A stretch of 9,028 nucleotides of DNA from Bacteroides sp. (lineage in GTDB: Bacteria > Bacteroidota > Bacteroidia > Bacteroidales > Muribaculaceae). Shown here one piece after another: positions 1 through 6,770 of this stretch. The stretch spans positions 89,914-98,941 of the forward strand of contig JAAVDV010000011.1 in assembly GCA_014801595.1 (NCBI GenBank), given 5' to 3'. The notes below the pieces were generated by a model. That model did not search any database. It was not told the DNA's origin and saw only the letters and a program-made list of their open reading frames with translations. The position numbers were made by a program, and so were the translations under genes. Numbering within the stretch: position 1 is the stretch's first letter; each line of letters opens with the position of its first letter.

Positions 1-311
1 GAAGTTCTTTCGATCCTTAAGACCCATCAACTGTAAAAGCTCTGTAATACTTTTTAGGTTCTTTACATAATTCAAGTAGAAATATCTTTTTCATCTCCTT
101 GGTGGTAAGTTGATGTTTTTGGGATTTGTCTTGGGGGGTATCTGGCTTATCCTGGGGGGTAACCTGATATTTTTTGGGCTTATCTTGGGGGGTATCTGGC
201 TTATCCTGGGGGGTAACCTGATGTTTTTGGGGTTTGTCTTGGGGGGTATCTGGCTTATCCTGGGGGGAAAACCTGATGTTTTTTCGCTTTAAGGAGTTTG
301 TCGTTATCCAT
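1..311 (-). pseudogene. Frameshifted repeat-plus-winged-helix protein, partial at window edge
   Basis: Read on the minus strand from an ATG at 311, the sequence gives MDNDKLLKAKKHQV, then about three copies of an 18-residue hydrophilic repeat (core TPQDKPDTPQDKPQKHQV), then KKIFLLELCKEPKSITELLQ and MGLKDRKNF, running off the left edge. Two single-base interruptions must be bridged. One is in the GGTTTTCCCCCC run (plus 262-271), where the other repeat copies have GGTTACCCCCC. The other is in a run of five A (plus 51-55 as T), where four would restore frame. Differences between repeat copies include synonymous third-base changes (GAT/GAC, AAG/AAA, CAG/CAA), which supports past coding on this strand. 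The end segment resembles the C-terminal winged helix of Bacteroidales AlbA/AAA_4-type ATP-binding or Fic-type proteins, whose family members often carry TPQ-rich linkers before it. There is no ATPase or Fic core here, so this is a remnant, an independent small gene, or a sequence with homopolymer errors. Confidence 0.55.
107..282. repeat. 54-bp tandem repeat, three copies plus a partial fourth
   Basis: Copies span 107-160, 161-214 and 215-268, with a partial copy at about 270-282. Each unit has two G6 runs on the plus strand and internal similarity between a 33-bp and a 21-bp half, both ending in a TGGGGGGT-like block. The length is a multiple of three (18 codons), so gain or loss of a unit would keep frame. 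The first copy is the most diverged (GGTGGTAAGTTGATG), as expected at the edge of an array. The repeats encode the hydrophilic linker of the minus-strand gene. The plus-strand reading is also open but gives an implausible, almost purely hydrophobic peptide. Confidence 0.9.
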
Positions 312-339
312 GTCCTTTCGGGCCTAATTTTATTATTTG

Positions 340-347
340 CAAATTTA
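340..347 (-). promoter_or_regulatory. Possible Bacteroidetes-type -7 promoter element (TAAATTTG)
   Basis: Minus-strand TAAATTTG fits the TAnnTTTG consensus of the primary sigma factor of Bacteroidetes. It lies about 29 bp upstream of the ATG at 311. I see no convincing -33 TTG partner, so this may be coincidental in an A/T-rich stretch. It is the only such element in a plausible position upstream of a minus-strand gene in this window. Confidence 0.35.
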
Positions 348-395
348 CGAAAAAAAGTCGGATATTTGATTATTGAGTGAGGAATTTGAGAGATA

Positions 396-434
396 GTGTG
401 CCCGCCAACGGATTCTCACCGTAGGCGAGCACAC
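396..434. terminator. Stem-loop downstream of the esterase, possible terminator
   Basis: GTGTGCCCGCC (396-406) pairs with GGCGAGCACAC (424-434) with one mismatch. Inside it ACGG (408-411) pairs with CCGT (419-422) around a 7-base loop. It lies about 90 bases after the esterase stop codon. On the minus strand no T-run follows the hairpin, so it is not a textbook intrinsic terminator; an mRNA 3'-end structure is equally possible. The rest of 312-525 shows no gene. Confidence 0.45.
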
Positions 435-525
435 AAAAGTATTAATCCTCATTACATAAGTAAGTCGTATAAATCAGTTAATACAATCTTCTACAACTTA
501 CGTAGTGAATGTTAAATCCTGTGTA

Positions 526-1677
526 TCAATTGAAGGTATAGGCACGATAGTGTTTGTCGGCTCTTTCGGGGTCGGTGATTCGTAGATTTCCACCGGTGGC
601 ATTCTTCATGAATAGTTGGGTTTCCCAGGAACCCTGTGTGAACTTGAATTCTGCGGGGAGTGTCAGTTCAAGATCGAGTGCGTAGGTGTTGTCGGCGATT
701 TTCGTCATCTTAACCCCTTCCGGATTCCAATCGGCAAGCGCGGGTTGGTTACCCGTCACGTAGACATCTCCATCCAATCTTACAGCGCTCACCTCCAGAT
801 GAACCGGATAGAGGGTGGTGTCACCTGCTGAATAATCATGGCAATAGGCGGCATAATCTTGAAGGGCGTCGGTAAGAGCGTGGTGGTAGCTCGTATTATG
901 GGAGTATTCCGGATATTCTTTGATTGTCATCTTGACATTATCCGGTAATTCCGGATTTTCGAAATGATTCTTAACCTTATCCCATGCCGGTCTCCACTCT
1001 GATGGCCATCCGGTGTTTTCCGATTCGTTTGCCATAGTCATGTATATGAAGCGAGGTTTGGCCGGGTTGAAGTGATAGTCGATGAGATCTTTCGCGAAAC
1101 GATCCTCATCCCAGGCGAGGTTGGGGGAGAGAGCGATATAATCATCGAACATATCTTCTGTCATCAATTCATCGAGCACGAATGATGCCCCCAGAGAGTG
1201 CCCTACGGCAAGAGAGTGGTGAGTCGAGCGGTAATTATCGTTGATATAAGGTATTACTTCATTCTTAAGGAATTTTTTGAAATTGGCTGAGTTGTACGGG
1301 CCGTATTCGATTTCTGAGTGTTTCGGTTGGGGCAGGAAGTCAAGGTCACGGTAATGGTTGTATGCCGGAATATCGGGAGATGTGATACCGACCACGATAT
1401 AGGAAAGCGGATTTTCTTCATCCTGCTGTATGCCGTAGTGCATCAGGCTGTGGACGAGATCGAATCTTGAACGGTGTTGAGAGTCGAACACATAGATCAC
1501 GTCATAGTCGTTTTCGGTTGCCTCGTCGTAGGAGTCGGGGGTGTAGATGAAGATTTCACGCGGGAACGGGAAATACTCCGATTCGAAGCTTTTTGTCTCT
1601 ACTCGTGCAGTTTCCTGTGCAAAGCCTGCGGTCAGTGTTGCGCCGATGATAGCGGCGGTCATGAAGAATTTTTTCAT
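526..1677 (-). CDS. Secreted serine esterase (alpha/beta hydrolase) with C-terminal CBM20-like domain
   Basis: This is a 383-residue protein of the putative esterase family (Fes/feruloyl-esterase-like, PF00756 type) that should hydrolyse an ester outside the cytoplasm; the substrate cannot be told. I start it at the ATG at 1677 rather than an upstream in-frame TTG (1707), because this puts a signal peptide at the N-terminus (MKKFF, a hydrophobic core, then AGFA before QETARV at about residue 21). The nucleophile motif GHSLGA places Ser161, and His260 in YSHNTSYHHAL fits the catalytic histidine; the acid residue is not assigned. The catalytic domain covers roughly residues 25-285. Residues about 290-383 (VYVTGNQPALADWNP, then EFKFTQGSWE) look like a CBM20/starch-binding-type beta-sandwich, which suggests carbohydrate contact. 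No lipobox is seen. It stands alone downstream of the efflux operon but has its own promoter, nearly identical to that of the operon. The esterase fold is secure; the binding domain is an inference. Confidence 0.85.
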   Translation of the reverse strand: MKKFFMTAAIIGATLTAGFAQETARVETKSFESEYFPFPREIFIYTPDSYDEATENDYDVIYVFDSQHRSRFDLVHSLMHYGIQQDEENPLSYIVVGITSPDIPAYNHYRDLDFLPQPKHSEIEYGPYNSANFKKFLKNEVIPYINDNYRSTHHSLAVGHSLGASFVLDELMTEDMFDDYIALSPNLAWDEDRFAKDLIDYHFNPAKPRFIYMTMANESENTGWPSEWRPAWDKVKNHFENPELPDNVKMTIKEYPEYSHNTSYHHALTDALQDYAAYCHDYSAGDTTLYPVHLEVSAVRLDGDVYVTGNQPALADWNPEGVKMTKIADNTYALDLELTLPAEFKFTQGSWETQLFMKNATGGNLRITDPERADKHYRAYTFN

Positions 1678-1715
1678 TTTGATCGGTATTTTTATAGAAT
1701 TTACCAATCAATGAT

Positions 1716-1731
1716 TCAATTACCGTGCCAA
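1716..1731 (-). promoter_or_regulatory. Sigma-54-like -24/-12 promoter of the esterase gene
   Basis: Minus-strand TTGGCACGGTAATTGA matches the sigma-54 consensus TTGGCACGnnnnTTGC with the correct 10-base gap between the GG (1729-1728) and the second dinucleotide (1717-1716). The only departure is GA instead of GC at -12. The predicted transcription start is near 1704, giving a leader of about 27 bases before the ATG at 1677. No minus-strand TTTG occurs anywhere in 1678-1903, so no housekeeping-type element competes. An almost identical sequence precedes the adaptor gene at 8251-8266. Confidence 0.65.
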
Positions 1732-1784
1732 TTCGGATAATAGGTTGATAGATAGATGATTGATAAGATTAAGGACCGTACGGA

Positions 1785-1816
1785 ATCGGACATTTGTTTA
1801 GAATCGGACGTCCGAT
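1785..1816 (-). promoter_or_regulatory. Putative enhancer-binding-protein sites upstream of the esterase
   Basis: On the minus strand, CGTCCGAT (1810-1803) and TGTCCGAT (1792-1785) are direct repeats with an 18-bp period. The distal copy is half of a perfect 14-bp palindrome, ATCGGACGTCCGAT (1803-1816). Relative to the predicted start at 1704 they lie at -99 to -106 and -81 to -88, a normal distance for upstream activator sites of sigma-54 promoters. The same pair is found at matching positions upstream of the efflux operon. Confidence 0.5.
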
Positions 1817-1825
1817 AACGTTGGG

Positions 1826-1864
1826 AGCCGGATTTCTTGAGTGAGACGCGCAAGAAACCCGGCT
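1826..1864 (-). terminator. Hairpin after tolC, likely operon terminator
   Basis: AGCCGGATTTCTTG (1826-1839) pairs with CAAGAAACCCGGCT (1851-1864), 13 of 14 pairs, around an 11-base loop. It begins 39 bases after the tolC stop codon in the direction of transcription. No strong U-tract follows, but its position between the operon end and the next promoter fits a terminator. Confidence 0.55.
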
Positions 1865-1903
1865 GATTTAGGATGAATTATGATTAATCGGGCAATAATT
1901 AGC

Positions 1904-3382
1904 TCAGATGGAGTTGATGATCCGGTCGATATCCGGATCGATGGGGGTGGAGGTGGCGAAGTCCCAGAGGGTGAGGCTGCGGATCTGATAGTAGTAGAGC
2001 CAGAAGAGATATAATTCGTTGATGTAGGCGCGGCGTGATTCATCCTTCTGCGTGCGTGAATCATTGAGGTCAAGGGTGGAGATGCGGCCCGTGAGATAGG
2101 TCTCCACATTCGTGGCGTAACGTCGGGCGGAAATAGTGTCGGCGCGTGCCGCGATCTCCAGCTGACGGCGCTGGTTGTTGTATCGCTCTACAAGAACGTA
2201 GAGATCCTGACGGAATGTCTGAGCCTCCTGGCGCAGACGGCTCGTCGTGACTTCCCGGTTGCTTTCGGCCACCTTTACCTGTCCGCGTCGTTTCCCCCAA
2301 TCCAACAATGGAATTTCAAATCCGATCTCTATGAGCTGATTGTCTTTCAGTGCGCGATAGGATGCATCGAATGTATGCGACGAACCCGTGAATCCAATCT
2401 GGGCGAAGAGATTGATGGCGCGTTGATTTCCCTTGGCTACCGCCACTTCATAATCCGCCTCCAATTGGCGCCGGGCGAGGTTATGGGCGAATTTATTGTT
2501 TTCAAGAGCTTTCGAATAAGCCTCGTCGAATGGAATCTCTATTGCAGGGAGCATATCCGGCACGACAGGGTCGATGTCGGAGGCATCCTCCATATCGAGG
2601 AATGTCAGCAGGCGGAACATCGATGTGCGCGACGTGCTCTCGCAGTCCGTGAGCGACGACCGGGCTTCAAGGAGATTGAGTTCCATCTGGAGAAGATCAT
2701 TTTTGCTGATCTGTCCCATTTCACGTTTTTCGACGGCTACGGTGTGCAGTTGCTCGGCGTTTGCCAGATTCTGACGAGCTATAGCCAGATTCTCGCGGGC
2801 CATGAGGAGAGAGAAGTAATTGGAGATGGTTGCGATGGCGACATCCTCCGTCGCGCTGAGGAAAGCGGCCTGAGCCTCAAGATATCGTGTAGGCTCAATG
2901 CGGCGGTTCCATTTGACATTGTTCACTCCGAAGATGGGTTGGGTCAACGTCAGGGCTACGGGAATCGACATGAACCTGTTGTAGGGATCTCCGCTGAACT
3001 GCCGCAGGAAATCAAGCGAAGTGGTCAGTCCGAGGGTTCCTCCGGTAGGCCATATGCTCTGGGTGACGGAGAATTCTCCGGTCAGCTGCATATAATGGTT
3101 GGCTACGAAAGAATACTCTCCACGGTCATTCATATATGTGGAATATTGCTTACGGTAGGAGGGAAGCGTGCCGCGGAACGTCAGCTCCGGCAGGAGAGAG
3201 GCTCTGTAGGATCGATGCTGCCAGTAGGCTGTGCGGAGCTCATCGAGGGCCACCGCGGCATCCAGGCTGTTGACGCGGGCGCGCCCGATGGCCTCCCCGA
3301 GAGTCAGCGTGCGCTGACTCCGGAGAGACATTGGCCATAGGGCCGTCAACAATAACAGAAATATGTAGAACTTGCTTTTCAT
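1904..3382 (-). CDS. TolC-family outer-membrane efflux channel
   Basis: This 492-residue protein of the outer-membrane efflux protein family (PF02321 type) should trimerise into a beta-barrel and periplasmic alpha-helical duct, forming the exit of the exporter encoded just upstream. The ATG at 3382 is chosen because it begins a clear signal sequence (MKSKFYIFLLLLTALWPMSL, cleavage near residues 22-23); a longer in-frame extension to 3553 would overlap the permease gene and reads as non-biological. Two homologous halves are visible. The first opens with TLTLGEAIGRARVNSLDAA (about 25-43) and carries long helices around 180-265 (LATAEQL-like repeats, MGQISKNDLLQMELNLLEAR). The second opens with FDEAYSKALENNKFA (285-299) and includes IPLLDWGKRRGQVKVAESN (358-376) and GRISTLDLNDSRTQK (432-446). 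There is no lipobox cysteine. It is last in the operon, 38 bases after the second permease. Family assignment is secure; the substrate is unknown. Confidence 0.92.
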   Translation of the reverse strand: MKSKFYIFLLLLTALWPMSLRSQRTLTLGEAIGRARVNSLDAAVALDELRTAYWQHRSYRASLLPELTFRGTLPSYRKQYSTYMNDRGEYSFVANHYMQLTGEFSVTQSIWPTGGTLGLTTSLDFLRQFSGDPYNRFMSIPVALTLTQPIFGVNNVKWNRRIEPTRYLEAQAAFLSATEDVAIATISNYFSLLMARENLAIARQNLANAEQLHTVAVEKREMGQISKNDLLQMELNLLEARSSLTDCESTSRTSMFRLLTFLDMEDASDIDPVVPDMLPAIEIPFDEAYSKALENNKFAHNLARRQLEADYEVAVAKGNQRAINLFAQIGFTGSSHTFDASYRALKDNQLIEIGFEIPLLDWGKRRGQVKVAESNREVTTSRLRQEAQTFRQDLYVLVERYNNQRRQLEIAARADTISARRYATNVETYLTGRISTLDLNDSRTQKDESRRAYINELYLFWLYYYQIRSLTLWDFATSTPIDPDIDRIINSI

Positions 3383-3420
3383 CAATGTAAGGGCGTTAAG
3401 AAGAGAGAGGTGGATATGGA

Positions 3421-4710
3421 TTATTCCTCCTTGAGGGCTATGGCAGGCTCGATCTTCATGGCGCGACGTGCAGGAATGCCGACTCCTATAAGGATCATCA
3501 GAGACATCAGGGCGGCAGTGATCAGACCTGTAAGGGCCATATCCCATTTCCAAGAGTCAAAGAAAACGACTGTGGCGAGCACACCCTCTTTCAGTTGATC
3601 AAAGAAAATGAAATATAAAGCGATCGCCAGAAGGAAGGCCGTCATGAGGAGCAGCATGGCCTCGCCAAGAATACGGCGGAATATATCGGCGTCGGTCGCT
3701 CCGAAGGTCTTGCGCACTGCAATCTCGGGGGTGCGCAGATAGACGCGGTACCAGAATGTGCCGAGCAATCCGATGAATATGATGACTAAAAGGAGAAGAA
3801 TGCCTGCGATATACGTGCGTTGTTGCACTGTGTGTCCCCAAGTCGTCCTGATATAGTCATCGTTGACGGGGTGGAGCTTGGAGAGAACGACTCCGGTCGT
3901 AGCGCGCAGGGTGGGTTCGGATTTCATTGCCTTTTCAAAATCTATCTCCATGCCGGGTTTGACTCGCACGAGAAGGAAATTCAGGATGAGAGTCGAAGGG
4001 GTGTTTTCCTGAGCCGGTTGAATGATGACGCCATTATTATAGTTAGGTTCGTAATTGGAGCGTCGGATGGCGTTCACGATGCCGCCGATACGTCGATCAT
4101 CAAACGGCTCCAGAAGATCCACACCGACAATATCGGCGTAATCATAGCCTGAATTACCCCAATGCATCTCCATATCCAGCGACGGCCCGAGAAGCATATC
4201 TCCATTCTCAAGAATCTTACTGAGATCATCCAAAGACTTTCCCGCAGGAGATTGAAGCCGGAGCACGTAAACTCCATCGGGAGTCATCGTGCGTGTATTG
4301 ACTTCTGTGCTGACGGTATCATTCTTCAAAATTAATCTGAGGATGTTGCCATAATAACTGTAGTTATATGGGAGGGCGTTATTTCCATATGCGGCATATT
4401 CGACCATGGGGAGTTCGCGTACGCGGTCGAGCAGGGCCTGTTGCTGGCTGACAAGCTTTTGCATGACCTCCGGTTCGAGGTCTTGAGGATCGAGGAATAA
4501 GAGTAGATTTCCGTCGTCGTCGAGGTATCGGAGCTGGGCTCCGTAGACTCCGGATATATCCGCTCCCATGGGAATATTGTAATCCCTATAATTTCTAAGG
4601 ATAGTGAGAGTGAGATAACCTACGATGATGGTGACTATGAGCAGCTCCACCACCAACCAGAGGTTTTCTTTCCAGTCATTCTTTATCTGGCTCAATAATG
4701 CGCGTTTCAT
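3421..4710 (-). CDS. ABC transporter permease, FtsX/MacB-like (second permease)
   Basis: This is a 429-residue inner-membrane permease with the four-helix MacB/FtsX layout. TM1 spans about 18-38, a large periplasmic domain covers about 40-300, and three helices lie near 301-318, 347-370 and 391-411. The cytoplasmic coupling segment RTPEIAVRKTFGATDADIF (about 326-344) is typical of the FtsX family and should contact the ATPase. The end GIPARRAMKIEPAIALKEE is also typical. I prefer the ATG at 4710 (MKRALLSQ), but an in-frame ATG at 4734 overlaps the end of the first permease by 14 bases; translational coupling is likely with either. It differs clearly in sequence from the first permease, which suggests a heterodimer sharing one ATPase. 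Which substrate it moves cannot be read from the sequence. Confidence 0.88.
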   Translation of the reverse strand: MKRALLSQIKNDWKENLWLVVELLIVTIIVGYLTLTILRNYRDYNIPMGADISGVYGAQLRYLDDDGNLLLFLDPQDLEPEVMQKLVSQQQALLDRVRELPMVEYAAYGNNALPYNYSYYGNILRLILKNDTVSTEVNTRTMTPDGVYVLRLQSPAGKSLDDLSKILENGDMLLGPSLDMEMHWGNSGYDYADIVGVDLLEPFDDRRIGGIVNAIRRSNYEPNYNNGVIIQPAQENTPSTLILNFLLVRVKPGMEIDFEKAMKSEPTLRATTGVVLSKLHPVNDDYIRTTWGHTVQQRTYIAGILLLLVIIFIGLLGTFWYRVYLRTPEIAVRKTFGATDADIFRRILGEAMLLLMTAFLLAIALYFIFFDQLKEGVLATVVFFDSWKWDMALTGLITAALMSLMILIGVGIPARRAMKIEPAIALKEE

Positions 4711-4720
4711 GACAATTGAA

Positions 4721-6016
4721 TTATTTATGTACATTGTGGCCGCTTATCGCCTCGGCCGGATTGATGAAAGAGGCCTTGATGGCCGGAATGCCTGCGCTCA
4801 GGATATTGAGCAGGAAGCAGAATATCATGACAGCCGCGAAAGCCCTCCAGCTGAAAAGCATCGGCAGCGTCGGTCGTGACATGGTCTGGGCGACAGTGTT
4901 GATCATCCAGCCGTTGTAGTCAATGAAATAGTTGGAGAAAGAAACTATGAAAATGATGCTTAGGGTAAGACCGATGATGCCACCGATAATCGAGATAATA
5001 AAATTCTCCGTCAGGAGATTGAGCACTATTCGGGAGCGGCTGCAACCGAACGCTCTCCGGAGTCCGATTTCGCTGACTCTCTGGCGCATGCGGCTGCGCG
5101 TCATGCTGCTGAGGTTGATGGCGGGAATAATGAGGAGAATGAGATAGCCGATAAGGCGTGAGCGATGCTTCATGGTGAGGTCGGGGGTAGTGTTGGAGCC
5201 GGCATCGGAATTTTTTTCCTCATTGGTCCATGGCTGCTCATGGTAGATGAGCGAGATACCCTCCTTCTCGTGGTGCTTGTTGAAGAGATTGTAGCGGGTT
5301 TCGACCTGTTGTCTTACGTGTTTCAGGTCAGTGCCCTCCTTGAGTAACAAGATTGGTTGATAACTGCCGAGATATGTGACCCAGCTGGATGTCGGGAGAC
5401 CGTAGGATACATGGGAAACGAAAACATCCGAAAGGGTATTTGACATGAGAGGATTGATATCCGCAACGATACCGCTTATGCGATACGGACGGTTTTCTAC
5501 GAGAATCTCCCGGCCGACGTATGTCTCATTCTTGCCGAAAAAATGTTCGGCCATGCTCCGGGTCATTATGGCGATGGGGACACCAGATTCCACCTCCTCC
5601 TTGCTGAATGGAGCACCCTCGATGAAGTCGTAGTCATAAATATCCCAGTAAACTTCGTCGGTCTGGCGCACGAGGCAGTTTTCGGGAATACTGCCGGGAA
5701 GACATACACTTATCGGATATGGATCCCCGGAGCTATAAGATACAGCCTCCACGCCGTCGAGGTCGGAATATAGTTCGCGTGCGAGTTCAAACGACAGGAA
5801 TCCGCTGTTGCTGTTTTTCTCGCTATGGGTATGTCCTCCGTAACCATACACTATTCTTGAACGCTTGGATTCGGGGGCAACGCTGACAGAATCAATGTTA
5901 TTGATCATGAAATCACTCATGATGAGAAAGATGGCGATCGCCGTTCCGGCCACGGAAAGCCAGGTCATCAGGGGCTGATGGCGCATCTCGAATATTATTT
6001 GTCTGATATAGTTCAT
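4721..6016 (-). CDS. ABC transporter permease, FtsX/MacB-like (first permease)
   Basis: This 431-residue protein has a MacB-type architecture. TM1 lies at about 17-37 within MTWLSVAGTAIAIFLIMSDF, followed by a periplasmic MacB_PCD-like domain of about 250 residues. The C-terminal FtsX domain has helices near 287-305, 338-360 and 391-411. The coupling motif RQRVSEIGLRRAFGCSRSRI (311-330) matches the conserved E-I-G-x-R-(R/K)-A-x-G signature of the family. The C-terminal GIPAIKASFINPAEAI is also characteristic. Two periplasmic cysteines (105 and 114) could form a disulfide. The gene starts 43 bases after the ATPase stop and ends next to or within the start of the second permease. Unlike E. coli MacB, the nucleotide-binding domain is not fused but is encoded separately upstream. 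Confidence 0.9.
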   Translation of the reverse strand: MNYIRQIIFEMRHQPLMTWLSVAGTAIAIFLIMSDFMINNIDSVSVAPESKRSRIVYGYGGHTHSEKNSNSGFLSFELARELYSDLDGVEAVSYSSGDPYPISVCLPGSIPENCLVRQTDEVYWDIYDYDFIEGAPFSKEEVESGVPIAIMTRSMAEHFFGKNETYVGREILVENRPYRISGIVADINPLMSNTLSDVFVSHVSYGLPTSSWVTYLGSYQPILLLKEGTDLKHVRQQVETRYNLFNKHHEKEGISLIYHEQPWTNEEKNSDAGSNTTPDLTMKHRSRLIGYLILLIIPAINLSSMTRSRMRQRVSEIGLRRAFGCSRSRIVLNLLTENFIISIIGGIIGLTLSIIFIVSFSNYFIDYNGWMINTVAQTMSRPTLPMLFSWRAFAAVMIFCFLLNILSAGIPAIKASFINPAEAISGHNVHK

Positions 6017-6059
6017 CGCAACGGATATTGTAGGATTGATAAATTTCCGGAATAGATTC

Positions 6060-6734
6060 TTACTCCACCTGGCGGCCGTCGAAGAATCGGATGATACGGT
6101 CAGTCTGCCGGGCCTGCTCCTCGTTGTGGGTGACCATGACTATAGTTCGCCCCTCGTCGCGGTTGAGACTGTGAAGGAGGTCCATGACCTCGGCACCCAT
6201 GCGGGAATCAAGGTTTCCGGTCGGTTCGTCGGCGAGGATTATCTCAGGATTGCCGGCGATGGCGCGGGCAATAGCCACTCGCTGACATTGACCTCCCGAG
6301 AGTTGCGAGGGGAGATGATGCAGACGATGGCCGAGGCCGAGACGTTCGAGCACCTCTTTCACGCGCCGGCGTCGTTCGGCTCCGCTTTCGCCGCTGCGGT
6401 AGGTGAGCGGCAGCGCCACGTTCTGCATGACGTCGAGCGAAGGAATCAGATGGAAACTCTGGAAGATGAATCCGAGATTCAGGTTGCGGAAATGGGAGAG
6501 TTTGCGGTCGGGACAACCGGTCAGATCCTTATCCAGAAGGAGCACTCTCCCCTTGGAGGGTTTGTCGAGGAGACCGATGATGTTGAGAAGAGTGGATTTA
6601 CCGCATCCTGAGGGACCCATTATACTTACAAATTCACCTTTCTCTATCTTGAGATTGACGTTTTCGAGAGCCACGGTCTCGATGTCGGCTGTACGGTAGA
6701 CCTTCTCTACCTGATCCAATTCAATTATTGCCAT
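6060..6734 (-). CDS. ABC transporter ATP-binding protein, MacB/LolD type
   Basis: This 224-residue cytoplasmic ATPase should power the two permeases encoded downstream. All motifs of a working nucleotide-binding domain are visible: Walker A GPSGCGKST (40-48), Q-loop Gln92 in FIFQSFHLIP, signature LSGGQ (145-149), Walker B IILADE (165-170), D-loop NLD (174-176) and switch His203 in VTHNEEQA. The A-loop aromatic is probably Tyr13 in KVYRT. The signature is followed by CQR, where the family usually has QQR or RQR, a conservative oddity outside the catalytic residues. Its length matches stand-alone MacB/LolD/FtsE-type subunits. The leader before the ATG at 6734 is almost pure A/T, as is common in Bacteroidetes. 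It is separated from the adaptor gene by 234 bases filled mainly by a large palindromic element, the only sizeable gap in the operon. Confidence 0.95.
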   Translation of the reverse strand: MAIIELDQVEKVYRTADIETVALENVNLKIEKGEFVSIMGPSGCGKSTLLNIIGLLDKPSKGRVLLLDKDLTGCPDRKLSHFRNLNLGFIFQSFHLIPSLDVMQNVALPLTYRSGESGAERRRRVKEVLERLGLGHRLHHLPSQLSGGQCQRVAIARAIAGNPEIILADEPTGNLDSRMGAEVMDLLHSLNRDEGRTIVMVTHNEEQARQTDRIIRFFDGRQVE

Positions 6735-6770
6735 AATATTATTGTTATTATCGTTATTTATATTTGCTTA

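Noticed and set aside
107..282. CRISPR-like array
   Set aside because: The repeat units are contiguous with no unique spacers, and they are diverged coding repeats.
110..292. Plus-strand 60-residue ORF of hydrophobic 18-residue repeats (FLGFVLGGIWLILGG)
   Set aside because: It begins at a TTG inside the repeat array and simply reads the complement of the hydrophilic minus-strand repeat. The minus-strand reading continues into a recognisable domain and shows synonymous differences between copies.
1678..1707. Alternative TTG start of the esterase giving MVNSIKIPIK before the signal peptide
   Set aside because: The ATG at 1677 gives a normal signal peptide, and the predicted transcription start near 1704 would leave almost no leader for the TTG.
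1776..1783. CCGTACGG palindrome upstream of the esterase
   Set aside because: Eight bases only and without a counterpart in the efflux promoter region, so not called as a separate operator.
2375..3340. 321-residue plus-strand ORF
   Set aside because: It is antisense to tolC, whose minus-strand product has a full signal peptide and TolC-family motifs. The plus-strand product shows no recognisable domain.
3383..3553. N-terminal extension of the TolC homologue
   Set aside because: It would overlap the end of the permease gene, has an unlikely His/Arg/Ser-rich composition, and would bury the signal peptide.
6759..6766. TATATTTG, a TAnnTTTG match on the plus strand
   Set aside because: It points away from every real gene (no plus-strand gene follows) and lies in an A/T-rich leader, so it is most likely chance.
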